6,485 nucleotides of DNA from Candidatus Bathyarchaeota archaeon (GCA_003662715.1 QMYO01000099.1:1-6485), one strand, 5' to 3'; numbered from the stretch's first letter, positions 1 to 6,261 are shown. Made by a program: numbers and translations. The notes: generated by a model from the letters alone, not told the origin.

Positions 1-18
1 ACACATAACTAATCTGAA

Positions 19-1008
19 GTGGAAAAAATGTCTAAGACCTCAAAGAACAAGCGGGTTGAGGTCTATAAAGACCACCGCGCCCAACTGCTTCTCAGCAAAT
101 TTTTAAGCGGCGAACTCACCAAACTGGAACCTGTTTACAATCCTAAGTACGGATATAGATATCCCATTGTTGAAAAAATTACAGGTGACGCTCAAAGCGC
201 CAATGAATTCTTAAAACACCTCTTCGAAGTTGGCATTCTGAAAAGAGAGCTTTTTGACAAAATTATCCACTGTCTACATTGTGGTTCAGCTAACGTTTCC
301 GTTCACTATCGCTGCCCCTACTGCAAGTCATTTAAAGTTAGTAAAAGCTCGCTGGTTGAGCATGTTTCATGCGGATATATCGATACTGAAGAAAAATTCC
401 AGAAAGAAGACAAACTTGTCTGCCCGAGGTGCCACAAAGAGTTGACCAAACTTGACGTGGATTACAGAAAAGCAGGAGCTTGGTGTACATGCGATGAATG
501 CAACAAGAGTTTTGACATTCCAGTTTTCTCTCACTTTTGCCGTGATTGCCACCAAGACTTCACATTCGGAGAAGCTCTATACAAAGATGTGTTCTCCTAT
601 AGTTTAAGCGAAGACGTAGCTCGGGAAGCAGCATTAGGCTGGATCTTAATTGCTCCGATAAAGGAATTTCTTGAAAGCCGCGGGCTCAAAGTGGAAAGTC
701 CTGGTTTTTTGAAGGGGAAATCTGGTGCCAGCCACATGTTTGACTTAGTTGCTTCCAGCGATGGAAAAGATCAAAAAGTAACCGTAATTGATCTCGCAGC
801 ATCAACCGGCAACGTTGTTTCTGAGCAAGCAGTCATTGCAATGTTTGCGAAGGTATATGATGTTGCTCCAGACCGAGCGTGTTTAGTGGCAATTCCTAAG
901 ATGAGTGAAGATGGGAACCGATTGGCAGAGCTTTATAAGATCAAGGTAATTGAGGCTAAGAATCAGAAAGAAGCGATAAAAGCTCTGAAAGAATGCATTA
1001 AAGAATAG
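19..1008 (+). CDS. TackOD1-like zinc-ribbon protein with C-terminal restriction-endonuclease-like domain
   Basis: Predicted soluble protein of 329 residues with no membrane segment or signal peptide. Residues 85-177 hold paired cysteines: C85/C88, C99/C102, C118 (in an EHVSCGY context), C135/C138, C156/C158/C161 and C174/C177. This pattern, with the EHxxCG signature, resembles TackOD1, an output domain named from thaumarchaeal signalling proteins. Residues from about 200 to 329 resemble an Mrr-type PD-(D/E)xK fold: a GxSGASHMFD strand pair, a VTVIDL strand, a helix, and a closing strand near IKVIEA. D242 fits the catalytic Asp, but the expected ExK is IDLA (D258, A260), so nuclease activity is doubtful. 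An in-frame TAA at 10-12 limits the start to GTG 19 or ATG 28; neither has a clear ribosome site, and the ATG is equally possible. Its promoter lies outside the window. It converges on the pilin locus, so a regulatory link is only a guess. The domain identity is recognised by eye. Confidence 0.85.
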   Translation: MEKMSKTSKNKRVEVYKDHRAQLLLSKFLSGELTKLEPVYNPKYGYRYPIVEKITGDAQSANEFLKHLFEVGILKRELFDKIIHCLHCGSANVSVHYRCPYCKSFKVSKSSLVEHVSCGYIDTEEKFQKEDKLVCPRCHKELTKLDVDYRKAGAWCTCDECNKSFDIPVFSHFCRDCHQDFTFGEALYKDVFSYSLSEDVAREAALGWILIAPIKEFLESRGLKVESPGFLKGKSGASHMFDLVASSDGKDQKVTVIDLAASTGNVVSEQAVIAMFAKVYDVAPDRACLVAIPKMSEDGNRLAELYKIKVIEAKNQKEAIKALKECIKE

Positions 1009-1018
1009 TCTGATGAAT

Positions 1019-1495
1019 TTAAGGTGCTTTTTCTGGAAATTCCAAGTAATTTCCACTTTCTGTGACTATTTTGTAATAATATGTTTCGCCGCTAGTCCAA
1101 TTGCCGCCAGTAGTTCCGCCACTACCCCAGAGAATTGTTATAGTTATGGAGTCTTCAGCTCTGATGATGCCTGAATTAGTGTAGGTATAATCAGTGCCAT
1201 ACGTTAATTTAGTGAGGGCGGAATATCCTGTGTCTGACCAGTATACTGCTGCCACCTTATCATTTGCTGTTCCAGTGTTTCTAATGACGATGTCGGTTCG
1301 ATTGTTAGCTCCGCCTGATGAATAATATCTTACGTTTTCTGGCATAAGAACTGCTCCGCTCTGTTCTGTTCGGGTGGATACAAAGGTGATGATCCAAGCA
1401 TAACTTATGATGGCTGCGGCAACTGCGATGGCTATTAACAAAAGCGTTGCGAGAATTGGTGATATTCCTTTTTTAGAGGTTAGTTTTCTAATCAA
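1019..1495 (-). CDS. Archaeal type IV pilin, small (third pilin of the locus)
   Basis: Precursor of 158 residues with a class III signal peptide: a short basic leader ends in KKG, and the archaeal prepilin peptidase should cut after G10, leaving ISPILATLLLIAIAVAAA as the start of the hydrophobic assembly helix (about 11-36). This is the usual archaeal pilin N-terminus (Pfam Pilin_N type), without the Glu5 of bacterial pilins. The C-terminal beta core carries IRNTG (71-75), AAVYW (82-86) and YYKIVTESGNY (140-150), motifs shared in position with the two pilins upstream. N65 and N132 lie in N-x-T sequons, so glycosylation is possible. The start is TTG; an in-frame TAA lies upstream and no ATG, GTG or other TTG falls between, so the choice is forced. 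Only a weak AGGGAAG stands before it. A 120-base gap with a TATA-like box suggests separate transcription. Whether it is the major filament subunit cannot be told. Confidence 0.9.
   Translation of the reverse strand: MIRKLTSKKGISPILATLLLIAIAVAAAIISYAWIITFVSTRTEQSGAVLMPENVRYYSSGGANNRTDIVIRNTGTANDKVAAVYWSDTGYSALTKLTYGTDYTYTNSGIIRAEDSITITILWGSGGTTGGNWTSGETYYYKIVTESGNYLEFPEKAP
1028..1032 (+). terminator. Oligo-T tract, possible terminator of the zinc-ribbon gene
   Basis: Five T residues lie 20 bases past the TAG of the plus-strand gene. Archaeal RNA polymerase stops at short T runs without needing a hairpin, so this is a candidate. It lies inside the last codons of the convergent pilin gene, because only 10 bases separate the two stop codons. 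The tract is short, so support is weak. Confidence 0.3.
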
Positions 1496-1538
1496 GGCGT
1501 TTTCTTCCCTTTTAATACGGAATTTGTAGAGGCTGATG

Positions 1539-1552
1539 TATTTAACTTATAT
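1539..1552 (-). promoter_or_regulatory. TATA-like box upstream of the small pilin at 1495-1019
   Basis: On the minus strand the stretch reads ATATAAGTTAAATA, an AT-rich block matching an archaeal TATA element. Its centre is about 50 bases before the TTG start. Initiation some 25 bases downstream would leave a leader of about 20 bases that includes the weak AGGGAAG site. A perfect 10-base palindrome, AATCTAGATT (1561-1570), lies just upstream of it. The promoter call rests on position and composition alone. Confidence 0.45.
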
Positions 1553-1579
1553 GAACTCAAAATCTAGATTGGCAAGACT

Positions 1580-1584
1580 AAAAA
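1580..1584 (-). terminator. Oligo-T tract after the long pilin
   Basis: The minus strand reads CTCCTCCTTTTTAG about 32 bases past the stop of the long pilin (TAG at 1618-1616). A run of five T in a pyrimidine-rich stretch is a plausible archaeal terminator that would end the ATPase-to-pilin operon before the next promoter. Read on the plus strand the same bases look like a ribosome site, but no usable start codon follows. Confidence 0.4.
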
Positions 1585-1615
1585 GGAGGAGAATCGAATA
1601 ATCAGCAACGGATAG

Positions 1616-2518
1616 CTAGCTTCCCGAAAAAACAGCGGTGTTCCCTCGCTGCGTCACAACCTTAACTATGTATTCTCCACTCGGCAAACTAATGTCAGAA
1701 CGGGTGTAATTCAGTGTTTCTCCAGAATTTATGAATACGTTCACATCATAACGCTGATGGATGGTTGAGTTGTTGACCCATAAGGAAACCAGATGAGCGG
1801 TTAAAGACCCTTCGTTCTTAAAAGTGAAGCGAGTTCCACTAGCCACAACTCTTACACCTAAAAAGTCGATGTCAACGGTTGTTCGAACAGCGTCATTCCC
1901 TGCGTCACGAACTTTCACATACATTGTACCGTCACTCTGCACATAACTGCTCCATTGATCCGTAAGGTTCACAGCGTAACTATCCCACCCAGTTGTGGGG
2001 GTGTAGCCCGTGGTGGAATTAAAACCGTTATCGCCGTATGTGTTCGCTGTCCAGTTGTAGGCTTCAAGATATATGTTTTCTTTATTGTCGCTAGCTCTAT
2101 ATCTCAATTTTATTTCAATGGTTGAAATAGTATCCAGAGGATAACTGGAAACGTCTACGATGAAGGTGCCGTTAATATCCAGCCTACGTGTTGGAGGGCG
2201 CGACTCTTGGAATGTTTCCCATACGCCATCATTAGCGACTTGTGTATCTTCATAGGTGCCGCTTACATTAGTGCCCAAATTCACTGTATATTCGCTTTGA
2301 GCCACAAACCAGGAAGAATAGGTGGTGTTGATGCTGGCAACATTGGAAATTTTAATGTCTTCCCGTATTTTCTCCCAGTCCAATTGATTCATTTGGTAGC
2401 TCCACAAAATCACGTTTGATACAATAGCGATAATAATCACTAAACTAAGCACGACGACGATTATGTTGCTGACGCCGCGTCGATCTCGTCTAAGACGGCG
2501 ACGTATAGTAATCAACAA
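1616..2518 (-). CDS. Long archaeal type IV pilin with an inserted beta-sandwich-like domain
   Basis: Precursor of 300 residues. A very basic leader ends in DRRG; cleavage after G15 would leave VSNIIVVVLSLVIIIAIV as the start of the membrane and assembly helix (16-40). Residues from about 225 to 300 repeat the small pilins' core, with FKNEG (233-237), VSLWVNN (244-250) and YIVKVVTQRGN (283-293). Between helix and core lie about 175 extra residues, rich in Thr, Tyr, Asn and Asp: GTYEDTQVANDGVWETFQES (87-106), IEIKLRYRASD (134-144), IYLEAYNW (149-156) and VDIDFLGVRV (215-224). This pattern suggests a jelly-roll or carbohydrate-binding-like sandwich, but I cannot assign a family. Nine N-x-S/T sequons (N64, 84, 116, 155, 167, 184, 249, 250, 270) suggest a glycosylated surface protein. 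It begins with tandem TTG codons inside the previous gene (29-base overlap); an in-frame TAA seven codons upstream leaves no other start. Likely a minor or tip subunit, perhaps an adhesin. Confidence 0.88.
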   Translation of the reverse strand: MLITIRRRLRRDRRGVSNIIVVVLSLVIIIAIVSNVILWSYQMNQLDWEKIREDIKISNVASINTTYSSWFVAQSEYTVNLGTNVSGTYEDTQVANDGVWETFQESRPPTRRLDINGTFIVDVSSYPLDTISTIEIKLRYRASDNKENIYLEAYNWTANTYGDNGFNSTTGYTPTTGWDSYAVNLTDQWSSYVQSDGTMYVKVRDAGNDAVRTTVDIDFLGVRVVASGTRFTFKNEGSLTAHLVSLWVNNSTIHQRYDVNVFINSGETLNYTRSDISLPSGEYIVKVVTQRGNTAVFSGS

Positions 2519-2900
2519 CCTGGGTCCCCCTAGTAGTTACGACCTTAATGTTATATACGGAGTCTGAACTCCAACTGTACGTAACATTCGCCCAACCATG
2601 ACTTTCTATACCTAACTCAAGCGAAGTAAATGACTGTGATGTGTAATTCACATATACAGCGGCTACTTCAATCGGCATTTTACCCGTATTACGGACATAA
2701 ATCGCAATTTCGCCACCTGCCTTAAACCACACATCTTCTATGATGAATCTTTCACCCATAGTTTGGCGAAGATTGCTTGTTATAACGTATGTTGCAGTTA
2801 TGGCAATCATCATACCCGCCACTGCAATAGCCATTAACAAAACATTACTCAAAACCGGCGTGATTCCCTTCTTATCCCGCAAAAATCTGCTCACATACAT
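2490..2900 (-). CDS. Archaeal type IV pilin, small (first pilin of the operon)
   Basis: Precursor of 136 residues. The leader ends in DKKG and peptidase cleavage after G12 would leave ITPVLSNVLLMAIAVAGM, a typical archaeal class III start, with the hydrophobic helix at about 13-40. The C-terminal beta core has IYVRNTGKMPIEVAAVYVN (67-85) and YNIKVVTTRGT (116-126), the clearest version of the core seen in the other two pilins. Sequons lie at N85 and N105. The ATG is preceded by AGGAG at 2908-2904, only three bases away and overlapping the stop of the platform gene. A GTG two codons later (2894) would have more usual spacing and leave the signal peptide intact, so it is an alternative start. 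Six bases separate it from the platform gene, so it is surely cotranscribed with the assembly genes. It is the shortest and simplest pilin and could be the main subunit, which is inference. Confidence 0.92.
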   Translation of the reverse strand: MYVSRFLRDKKGITPVLSNVLLMAIAVAGMMIAITATYVITSNLRQTMGERFIIEDVWFKAGGEIAIYVRNTGKMPIEVAAVYVNYTSQSFTSLELGIESHGWANVTYSWSSDSVYNIKVVTTRGTQVVDYYTSPS

Positions 2901-2903
2901 CCT

Positions 2904-2908
2904 CTCCT
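2904..2908 (-). promoter_or_regulatory. Ribosome binding site of the first small pilin
   Basis: AGGAG on the minus strand overlaps the TAG stop of the upstream platform gene and stands three bases before the ATG, or nine before the alternative GTG. Termination and initiation are therefore adjacent, which favours translational coupling. Confidence 0.6.
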
Positions 2909-3722
2909 ATATCAGAAACTTTAGGGCTAGATATCCAGAAGCCAAGAGAATGACGCTGTGTTTCAAGCCTGCGCTCACGGTTCCTTCACCCATTTTTCCA
3001 GCCACTAAACCGCCGAAGAAAGCTTGGATTACACTCATGTGAAAGAAAAGTCTCCTAGCCTCTTCCGACGTCAAAACAACAGAGCCAAGAAGGGGAAGAT
3101 CAACCACCTCAACGAATAATGATTTGAAAAGCATAATAACGGTGAAAAGGAAAACAAAGAATGCAACGTAAACAATCGCTATGTATGGTCTCGTTTGAGT
3201 TTGTCGTTCTTTTTCCATTGTTAAAGTTGTTTGTATAAACCTACTTGTATGCGCAAACACCTTCTCCACTCGCCCCCCAGAAAGGCTAGCTTCAATCACA
3301 AGCGGAACTACCCGTCTCATCAACACTGTGCCAACGCGCTCGCCAAGAAATTGAAAGGCTCTTTCAAAAGGCACGCCCCAAGACATTTGAATCACCATTT
3401 TCTTCAGCTCCTCAGTCAAAGGTCCATAACGTCTTTTAGCTGCTACTTCTAGAGCTTGTGGCAGAGGCATCCCAGCCTTTCGAGCTTGAATAATGCTTCG
3501 GAAAAGGTCGGGTAGATGTTTATCAATAGATTTTTTCCAGCGATAATCTATGTAATCCAGCACTGCGGCGGGAAAAACCGTGATTAAAATTGCGAGCAAC
3601 AAGTATTCATCAAAAAGAGGTGTGTTCCAAAGCGTTATGGATGCAGTTACGAGTACGGCAACACCTACTAAACTAGATACGATCCAAGCAATTTTTTTCT
3701 CCTTTTTCTTAATCTTAGGCAT
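2907..3722 (-). CDS. Type IV pilus platform protein, TadC/GspF family (C-terminal ArlJ-like half)
   Basis: Membrane protein of 271 residues that should form part of the cytoplasmic-membrane platform on which pilin subunits are added. It has two N-terminal membrane segments (about 10-32 and 37-58), a cytosolic helical T2SF domain (about 66-175, with LPDLFRSIIQARKAGMPLPQ at 70-89), and further segments at about 178-200, 228-242 and 250-270. The end, with GGLVAGKMGEGTVSAGLKHS (237-256), is strongly like the C-terminus of archaellum ArlJ/FlaJ. Full ArlJ is about twice this length, and the other half seems to be the gene just upstream. The ATG has an excellent Shine-Dalgarno (GAGGAGGT) built into the last two Arg codons and stop of that gene, two bases away, so the two are probably translated in a coupled way. 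The T2SF family assignment is firm; pairing with the neighbour is inferred. Confidence 0.92.
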   Translation of the reverse strand: MPKIKKKEKKIAWIVSSLVGVAVLVTASITLWNTPLFDEYLLLAILITVFPAAVLDYIDYRWKKSIDKHLPDLFRSIIQARKAGMPLPQALEVAAKRRYGPLTEELKKMVIQMSWGVPFERAFQFLGERVGTVLMRRVVPLVIEASLSGGRVEKVFAHTSRFIQTTLTMEKERQTQTRPYIAIVYVAFFVFLFTVIMLFKSLFVEVVDLPLLGSVVLTSEEARRLFFHMSVIQAFFGGLVAGKMGEGTVSAGLKHSVILLASGYLALKFLI

Positions 3723-3724
3723 AC

Positions 3725-4681
3725 CTACCTCCTCGGTGAAATAACGTCCAGCATTATGAGAAACACGATTGACCCGATAGGTATGCCTAGATAGGTCAGT
3801 AGATACAACAGCAAGCGGGGATTAAGTAATTCTGTTCCTCCTCCCAGCATTGCCATCACAGCGAGCATGACTACGAGGATTAAGGGTCCCGCAACTAGTA
3901 GGGCAACATAAAACTCCGCTAAGATAGAAAGAGTGTCCGAAAATCGGCGAAGAGCAATGCGCTTTAGCTTCATGTATTGACGTGCTCGTTCTCTCAAGTA
4001 TTTTGTTAAGCCTCCTCCCGAGTGAACAGCAGCGATGAAACCTTCCAGCAACTCCTTAAACTTTGTTGAAGGTGTTCGTTCAGAAGCAGCTTCTAAAGCT
4101 GAAAGTATGTCATATCCAAATAGTTCTACATCACGCACTATTTTTTTAGCTTCACCAGAAATCGCTAATGAAGAGTCAATTTCAGCTAAGGAACGAAAAA
4201 TCATGTCAGGTGGCACACCAGCACCAGACAGTATAGCCATATAACCAGTCGTGAAAGGAAGCTCATCATCCAAGTTTCTCTTTAAACTATCTGCACGATA
4301 TGCTGGGTAAATGTAAAAAAGAATAATGGTTAAGGCTCCAGCGAACAGGCTTCCGCCTATGCCGAAGAGAAGAGAAGGCAGCAGAGAAAGATGAAGAACG
4401 AAAAATAGAATTGAAGGGATCAAAATTAGAAACGATATGGAAACTATCATGAATGTGAGGATGGCGAAACTCACATAAGCCTTAAAACTAATCATTATTC
4501 CAGCTTTCCGATAGTTTGTACGCATGTCTTCAAACAAGGGCAATAATGAGGCAATTCTCTCTCCGATTAATTGATAGGCAACCACTTGAGGCTTTGTCTT
4601 ATTAGAATGGTTTCTCTCAATTAAATGATGAAAGCTTCTATAGGCTTTTTTGATTCTCTCTCTGATTTTGCTCAAATCCAA
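3725..4681 (-). CDS. Type IV pilus platform protein, TadC/GspF family (N-terminal ArlJ-like half)
   Basis: Membrane protein of 318 residues. A basic, soluble N-terminal stretch (1-62) leads into IGERIASLLPLFEDMRTNYR (39-58), a region like the start of archaellum ArlJ/FlaJ. Membrane segments follow at about 65-98 and 103-126, then a cytosolic T2SF helical domain (about 138-248, including LDDELPFTTGYMAILSGAG at 137-155) and two more segments at about 251-279 and 289-313. It should contact the ATPase and pilins at the membrane. The start is TTG, overlapping the ATPase stop by 10 bases; AGGAG lies four bases before it (4690-4686), which supports this choice. Its gene order with a second T2SF protein matches bacterial TadB-TadC and archaeal Epd-like systems, where the platform is two chains. 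No TadB or TadC symbol is given because orthology cannot be settled by eye. Confidence 0.92.
   Translation of the reverse strand: MDLSKIRERIKKAYRSFHHLIERNHSNKTKPQVVAYQLIGERIASLLPLFEDMRTNYRKAGIMISFKAYVSFAILTFMIVSISFLILIPSILFFVLHLSLLPSLLFGIGGSLFAGALTIILFYIYPAYRADSLKRNLDDELPFTTGYMAILSGAGVPPDMIFRSLAEIDSSLAISGEAKKIVRDVELFGYDILSALEAASERTPSTKFKELLEGFIAAVHSGGGLTKYLRERARQYMKLKRIALRRFSDTLSILAEFYVALLVAGPLILVVMLAVMAMLGGGTELLNPRLLLYLLTYLGIPIGSIVFLIMLDVISPRR
3727..3734 (-). promoter_or_regulatory. Strong Shine-Dalgarno of the second platform gene
   Basis: The minus strand reads GAGGAGGT four bases before the ATG at 3722, nearly a full match to the archaeal 16S tail. It is made from the last two Arg codons and the TAG of the preceding platform gene, so ribosomes ending there can restart at once. 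It is the strongest ribosome site in the window. Confidence 0.75.
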
Positions 4682-6195
4682 TGTGCTCCTACTCTCGCCT
4701 TTCTGTAAACACGCGCAGGGTCAGCGTAGTATTCTCTGATGACAGTGGCGACGTCGATGTGTCTTCGAATATTATTTTTCGCCATCCATTCTAACACAAC
4801 CCTTCTTCGGTGAAGCTCTTTTCGAACTTCATCTTCTCCAAGACCCAACTTTTTCATGTTTTTCTCTAAGACATGACTGCGCCCAGAATACGAGAAAGCA
4901 TCATTTTTCGGATTCCACTGATACACGTCATTGGTCAAAAGCTCCTTCGTTTTGGGATCCATAGCCACAATCTCTGTTACCGAACTTGTTCTTCGTGCTG
5001 GCTTTCCATTAATTTCAGTTCGTAATTGAATCATTACGATATCTATCATAGTGAGGAGAGTTCTCGGGATATTCAGAGGCTCAGATTCTAAACGATTGAC
5101 AACGGACTCCACGGATTCCGCGTGTATCGTGCTCATACCCAAATGTCCAGTCGCCATTGCTTGGAAAAGAGTGTAAGCCTCTTTGCCACGCACCTCGCCC
5201 ACAATAATATAGTCTGGTCTCTGCCTTACTGCTGCCTTCAAAAGGTCAAAAAGCGTAATGGCGCCTGTCTTTTCACCTTCGGACCCAAATGCTGACCGAA
5301 CAACCGAGGGAATCCAGTTCTCGTGGGGCAAGTTAAGCTCAGCGGTATCTTCTACGCTTACGATCTTGAACTCGGGCTTTATGAACATGGATAAACAGTT
5401 AAGTATCGTTGTCTTTCCCGATGCAACTCCTCCCGCTACAAGAACCGAAGCTCGATTTTCAATAGCATACCAAAAGTACGCCGCCATATCTGAAGAGAGC
5501 GTGTTAAAAGTGATCAGATCAGAAATAGTTAGTGGGTCCACACGAAAACGGCGAATCGTAAACGTTGAGCCTCTTCGAGTAATTTCTGATCCATAGGTAA
5601 GTTGAATACGGCTTCCGTCGGGAAGGGCAGCGTCAAGTATAGGCGTCGCAACAGAAATGTGTTTTTTTGCGAGGTAAGCCAATCTTACAATAAAGGAGTT
5701 TAGCTCATCCTCATCCTCAAAAATGATGTTTGTAGGTATCGACTCATACTCTCGATGCCAAACGTAAATGGGAATGTTCACTCCATCCGCAGAAACATCT
5801 TCAATCATATGATCCTTCATGAGAGGATCAATTTTCCCATAGCCAATGAAGTCGCGTACAATGTAGTACATAAGCTTATCAACAGCTTCCTTCGCAACTT
5901 TCATGCGATAGTTTTTGATGATCTCTTGAACCTTATTCTTCAGATACTCCTTTGCCTTCTCCTTAGTTTCAAGATCATCAAGGCTAACATCTATTTCTTC
6001 AACCAAAAGATTCTTAATTTCACGAAGTTGCTCCCTTTCCCTCTCGCGAAGAGTAGGCTCAATCACCTCATACCGCATCTTTTGTGTAATAGGATCTCTC
6101 ACAACCGCGGCGAAAACATAAGGCTCCTCTATGGGATAGACTTCTCTAAACATGGACAATTTTCTCTTCTTTACAGCCTCCGGCTTTGTTTTCAT
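4672..6195 (-). CDS. Type IV pilus assembly ATPase, GspE/TadA/ArlI family
   Basis: Cytoplasmic secretion-superfamily ATPase of 507 residues, the motor for pilin polymerisation. The N-terminal part (about 16-60, with YPIEEPYVFAAVVRDP and YEVIEP) is typical of archaeal ArlI-like proteins. The catalytic motifs are complete: Walker A GGVASGKTT (255-263, K261), Asp box VEDTAELNLPH (281-291), Walker B DYIIVGEVRG (328-337, E334) and His box GHLGMSTIHAES (350-361, H358). The C-terminal region (about 440-490) with ELHRRRVVLEWM and EYYADP also matches archaeal family members and is not a foreign extension. The length is usual for ArlI-type ATPases, and nothing looks broken. The ATG follows an in-frame TGA three codons back and a GAGTGA ribosome site six bases away. 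It is the first gene of the operon and overlaps the next by 10 bases. The family is certain; pilus rather than archaellum is inferred from the neighbours. Confidence 0.96.
   Translation of the reverse strand: MKTKPEAVKKRKLSMFREVYPIEEPYVFAAVVRDPITQKMRYEVIEPTLREREREQLREIKNLLVEEIDVSLDDLETKEKAKEYLKNKVQEIIKNYRMKVAKEAVDKLMYYIVRDFIGYGKIDPLMKDHMIEDVSADGVNIPIYVWHREYESIPTNIIFEDEDELNSFIVRLAYLAKKHISVATPILDAALPDGSRIQLTYGSEITRRGSTFTIRRFRVDPLTISDLITFNTLSSDMAAYFWYAIENRASVLVAGGVASGKTTILNCLSMFIKPEFKIVSVEDTAELNLPHENWIPSVVRSAFGSEGEKTGAITLFDLLKAAVRQRPDYIIVGEVRGKEAYTLFQAMATGHLGMSTIHAESVESVVNRLESEPLNIPRTLLTMIDIVMIQLRTEINGKPARRTSSVTEIVAMDPKTKELLTNDVYQWNPKNDAFSYSGRSHVLEKNMKKLGLGEDEVRKELHRRRVVLEWMAKNNIRRHIDVATVIREYYADPARVYRKARVGAHWI
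4686..4690 (-). promoter_or_regulatory. Ribosome binding site deciding the TTG start of the first platform gene
   Basis: AGGAG on the minus strand lies four bases upstream of the TTG at 4681, within the final codons of the ATPase gene. It supports the unusual TTG start and coupling of ATPase and platform translation. Confidence 0.55.
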
Positions 6196-6201
6196 TCGTT
6201 T

Positions 6202-6207
6202 TCACTC
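6202..6207 (-). promoter_or_regulatory. Probable ribosome binding site of the ATPase gene
   Basis: GAGTGA on the minus strand, six bases before the ATG at 6195, resembles the archaeal GAGGTGA consensus with one base missing. An in-frame TGA between it and the start excludes a longer ATPase. Confidence 0.4.
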
Positions 6208-6246
6208 ATTTAACCGAATATTATGGTCTCTAACCAAACTGATACG

Positions 6247-6257
6247 GGCGCAGCGCC
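6247..6257. repeat. Short GC-rich inverted repeat in the operon leader or promoter
   Basis: GGCGC-A-GCGCC is a perfect inverted repeat with 5-base arms and a single central base, in otherwise AT-rich DNA. If the ATATAT box is used, it lies between TATA box and transcription start, where a repressor would block initiation. If the upstream box is used, it lies near the transcript start. With a one-base loop it is better read as a DNA-binding site than an RNA hairpin. Function unproven. Confidence 0.4.
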
Positions 6258-6261
6258 ACAA

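Noticed and set aside
1581..1590. Plus-strand AAAAGGAGGA as a ribosome site for a hidden small gene
   Set aside because: No ATG, GTG or TTG follows at usable spacing; the same bases are better read as a T-tract on the minus strand.
2519..2530. GGGGGACCC as a hairpin attenuator between pilins
   Set aside because: The self-complementary part GGGACCC has no room for a loop and it lies within the coding sequence of the first pilin.
2740..3042. Plus-strand open frame of about 100 codons
   Set aside because: It spans antisense to the junction of a platform gene and a pilin gene, both well supported, and shows no family features.
1019..6195. Archaellum (motility) operon
   Set aside because: ATPase and platform resemble ArlI/ArlJ, but the platform is split, ArlC-H are absent, and the structural proteins look like Pilin_N-type pilins rather than archaellins.
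5755..6213. Plus-strand open frame of about 152 codons antisense to the ATPase
   Set aside because: It lies opposite a fully conserved ATPase N-terminus and has a biased, unrecognisable product, so it is a shadow frame.
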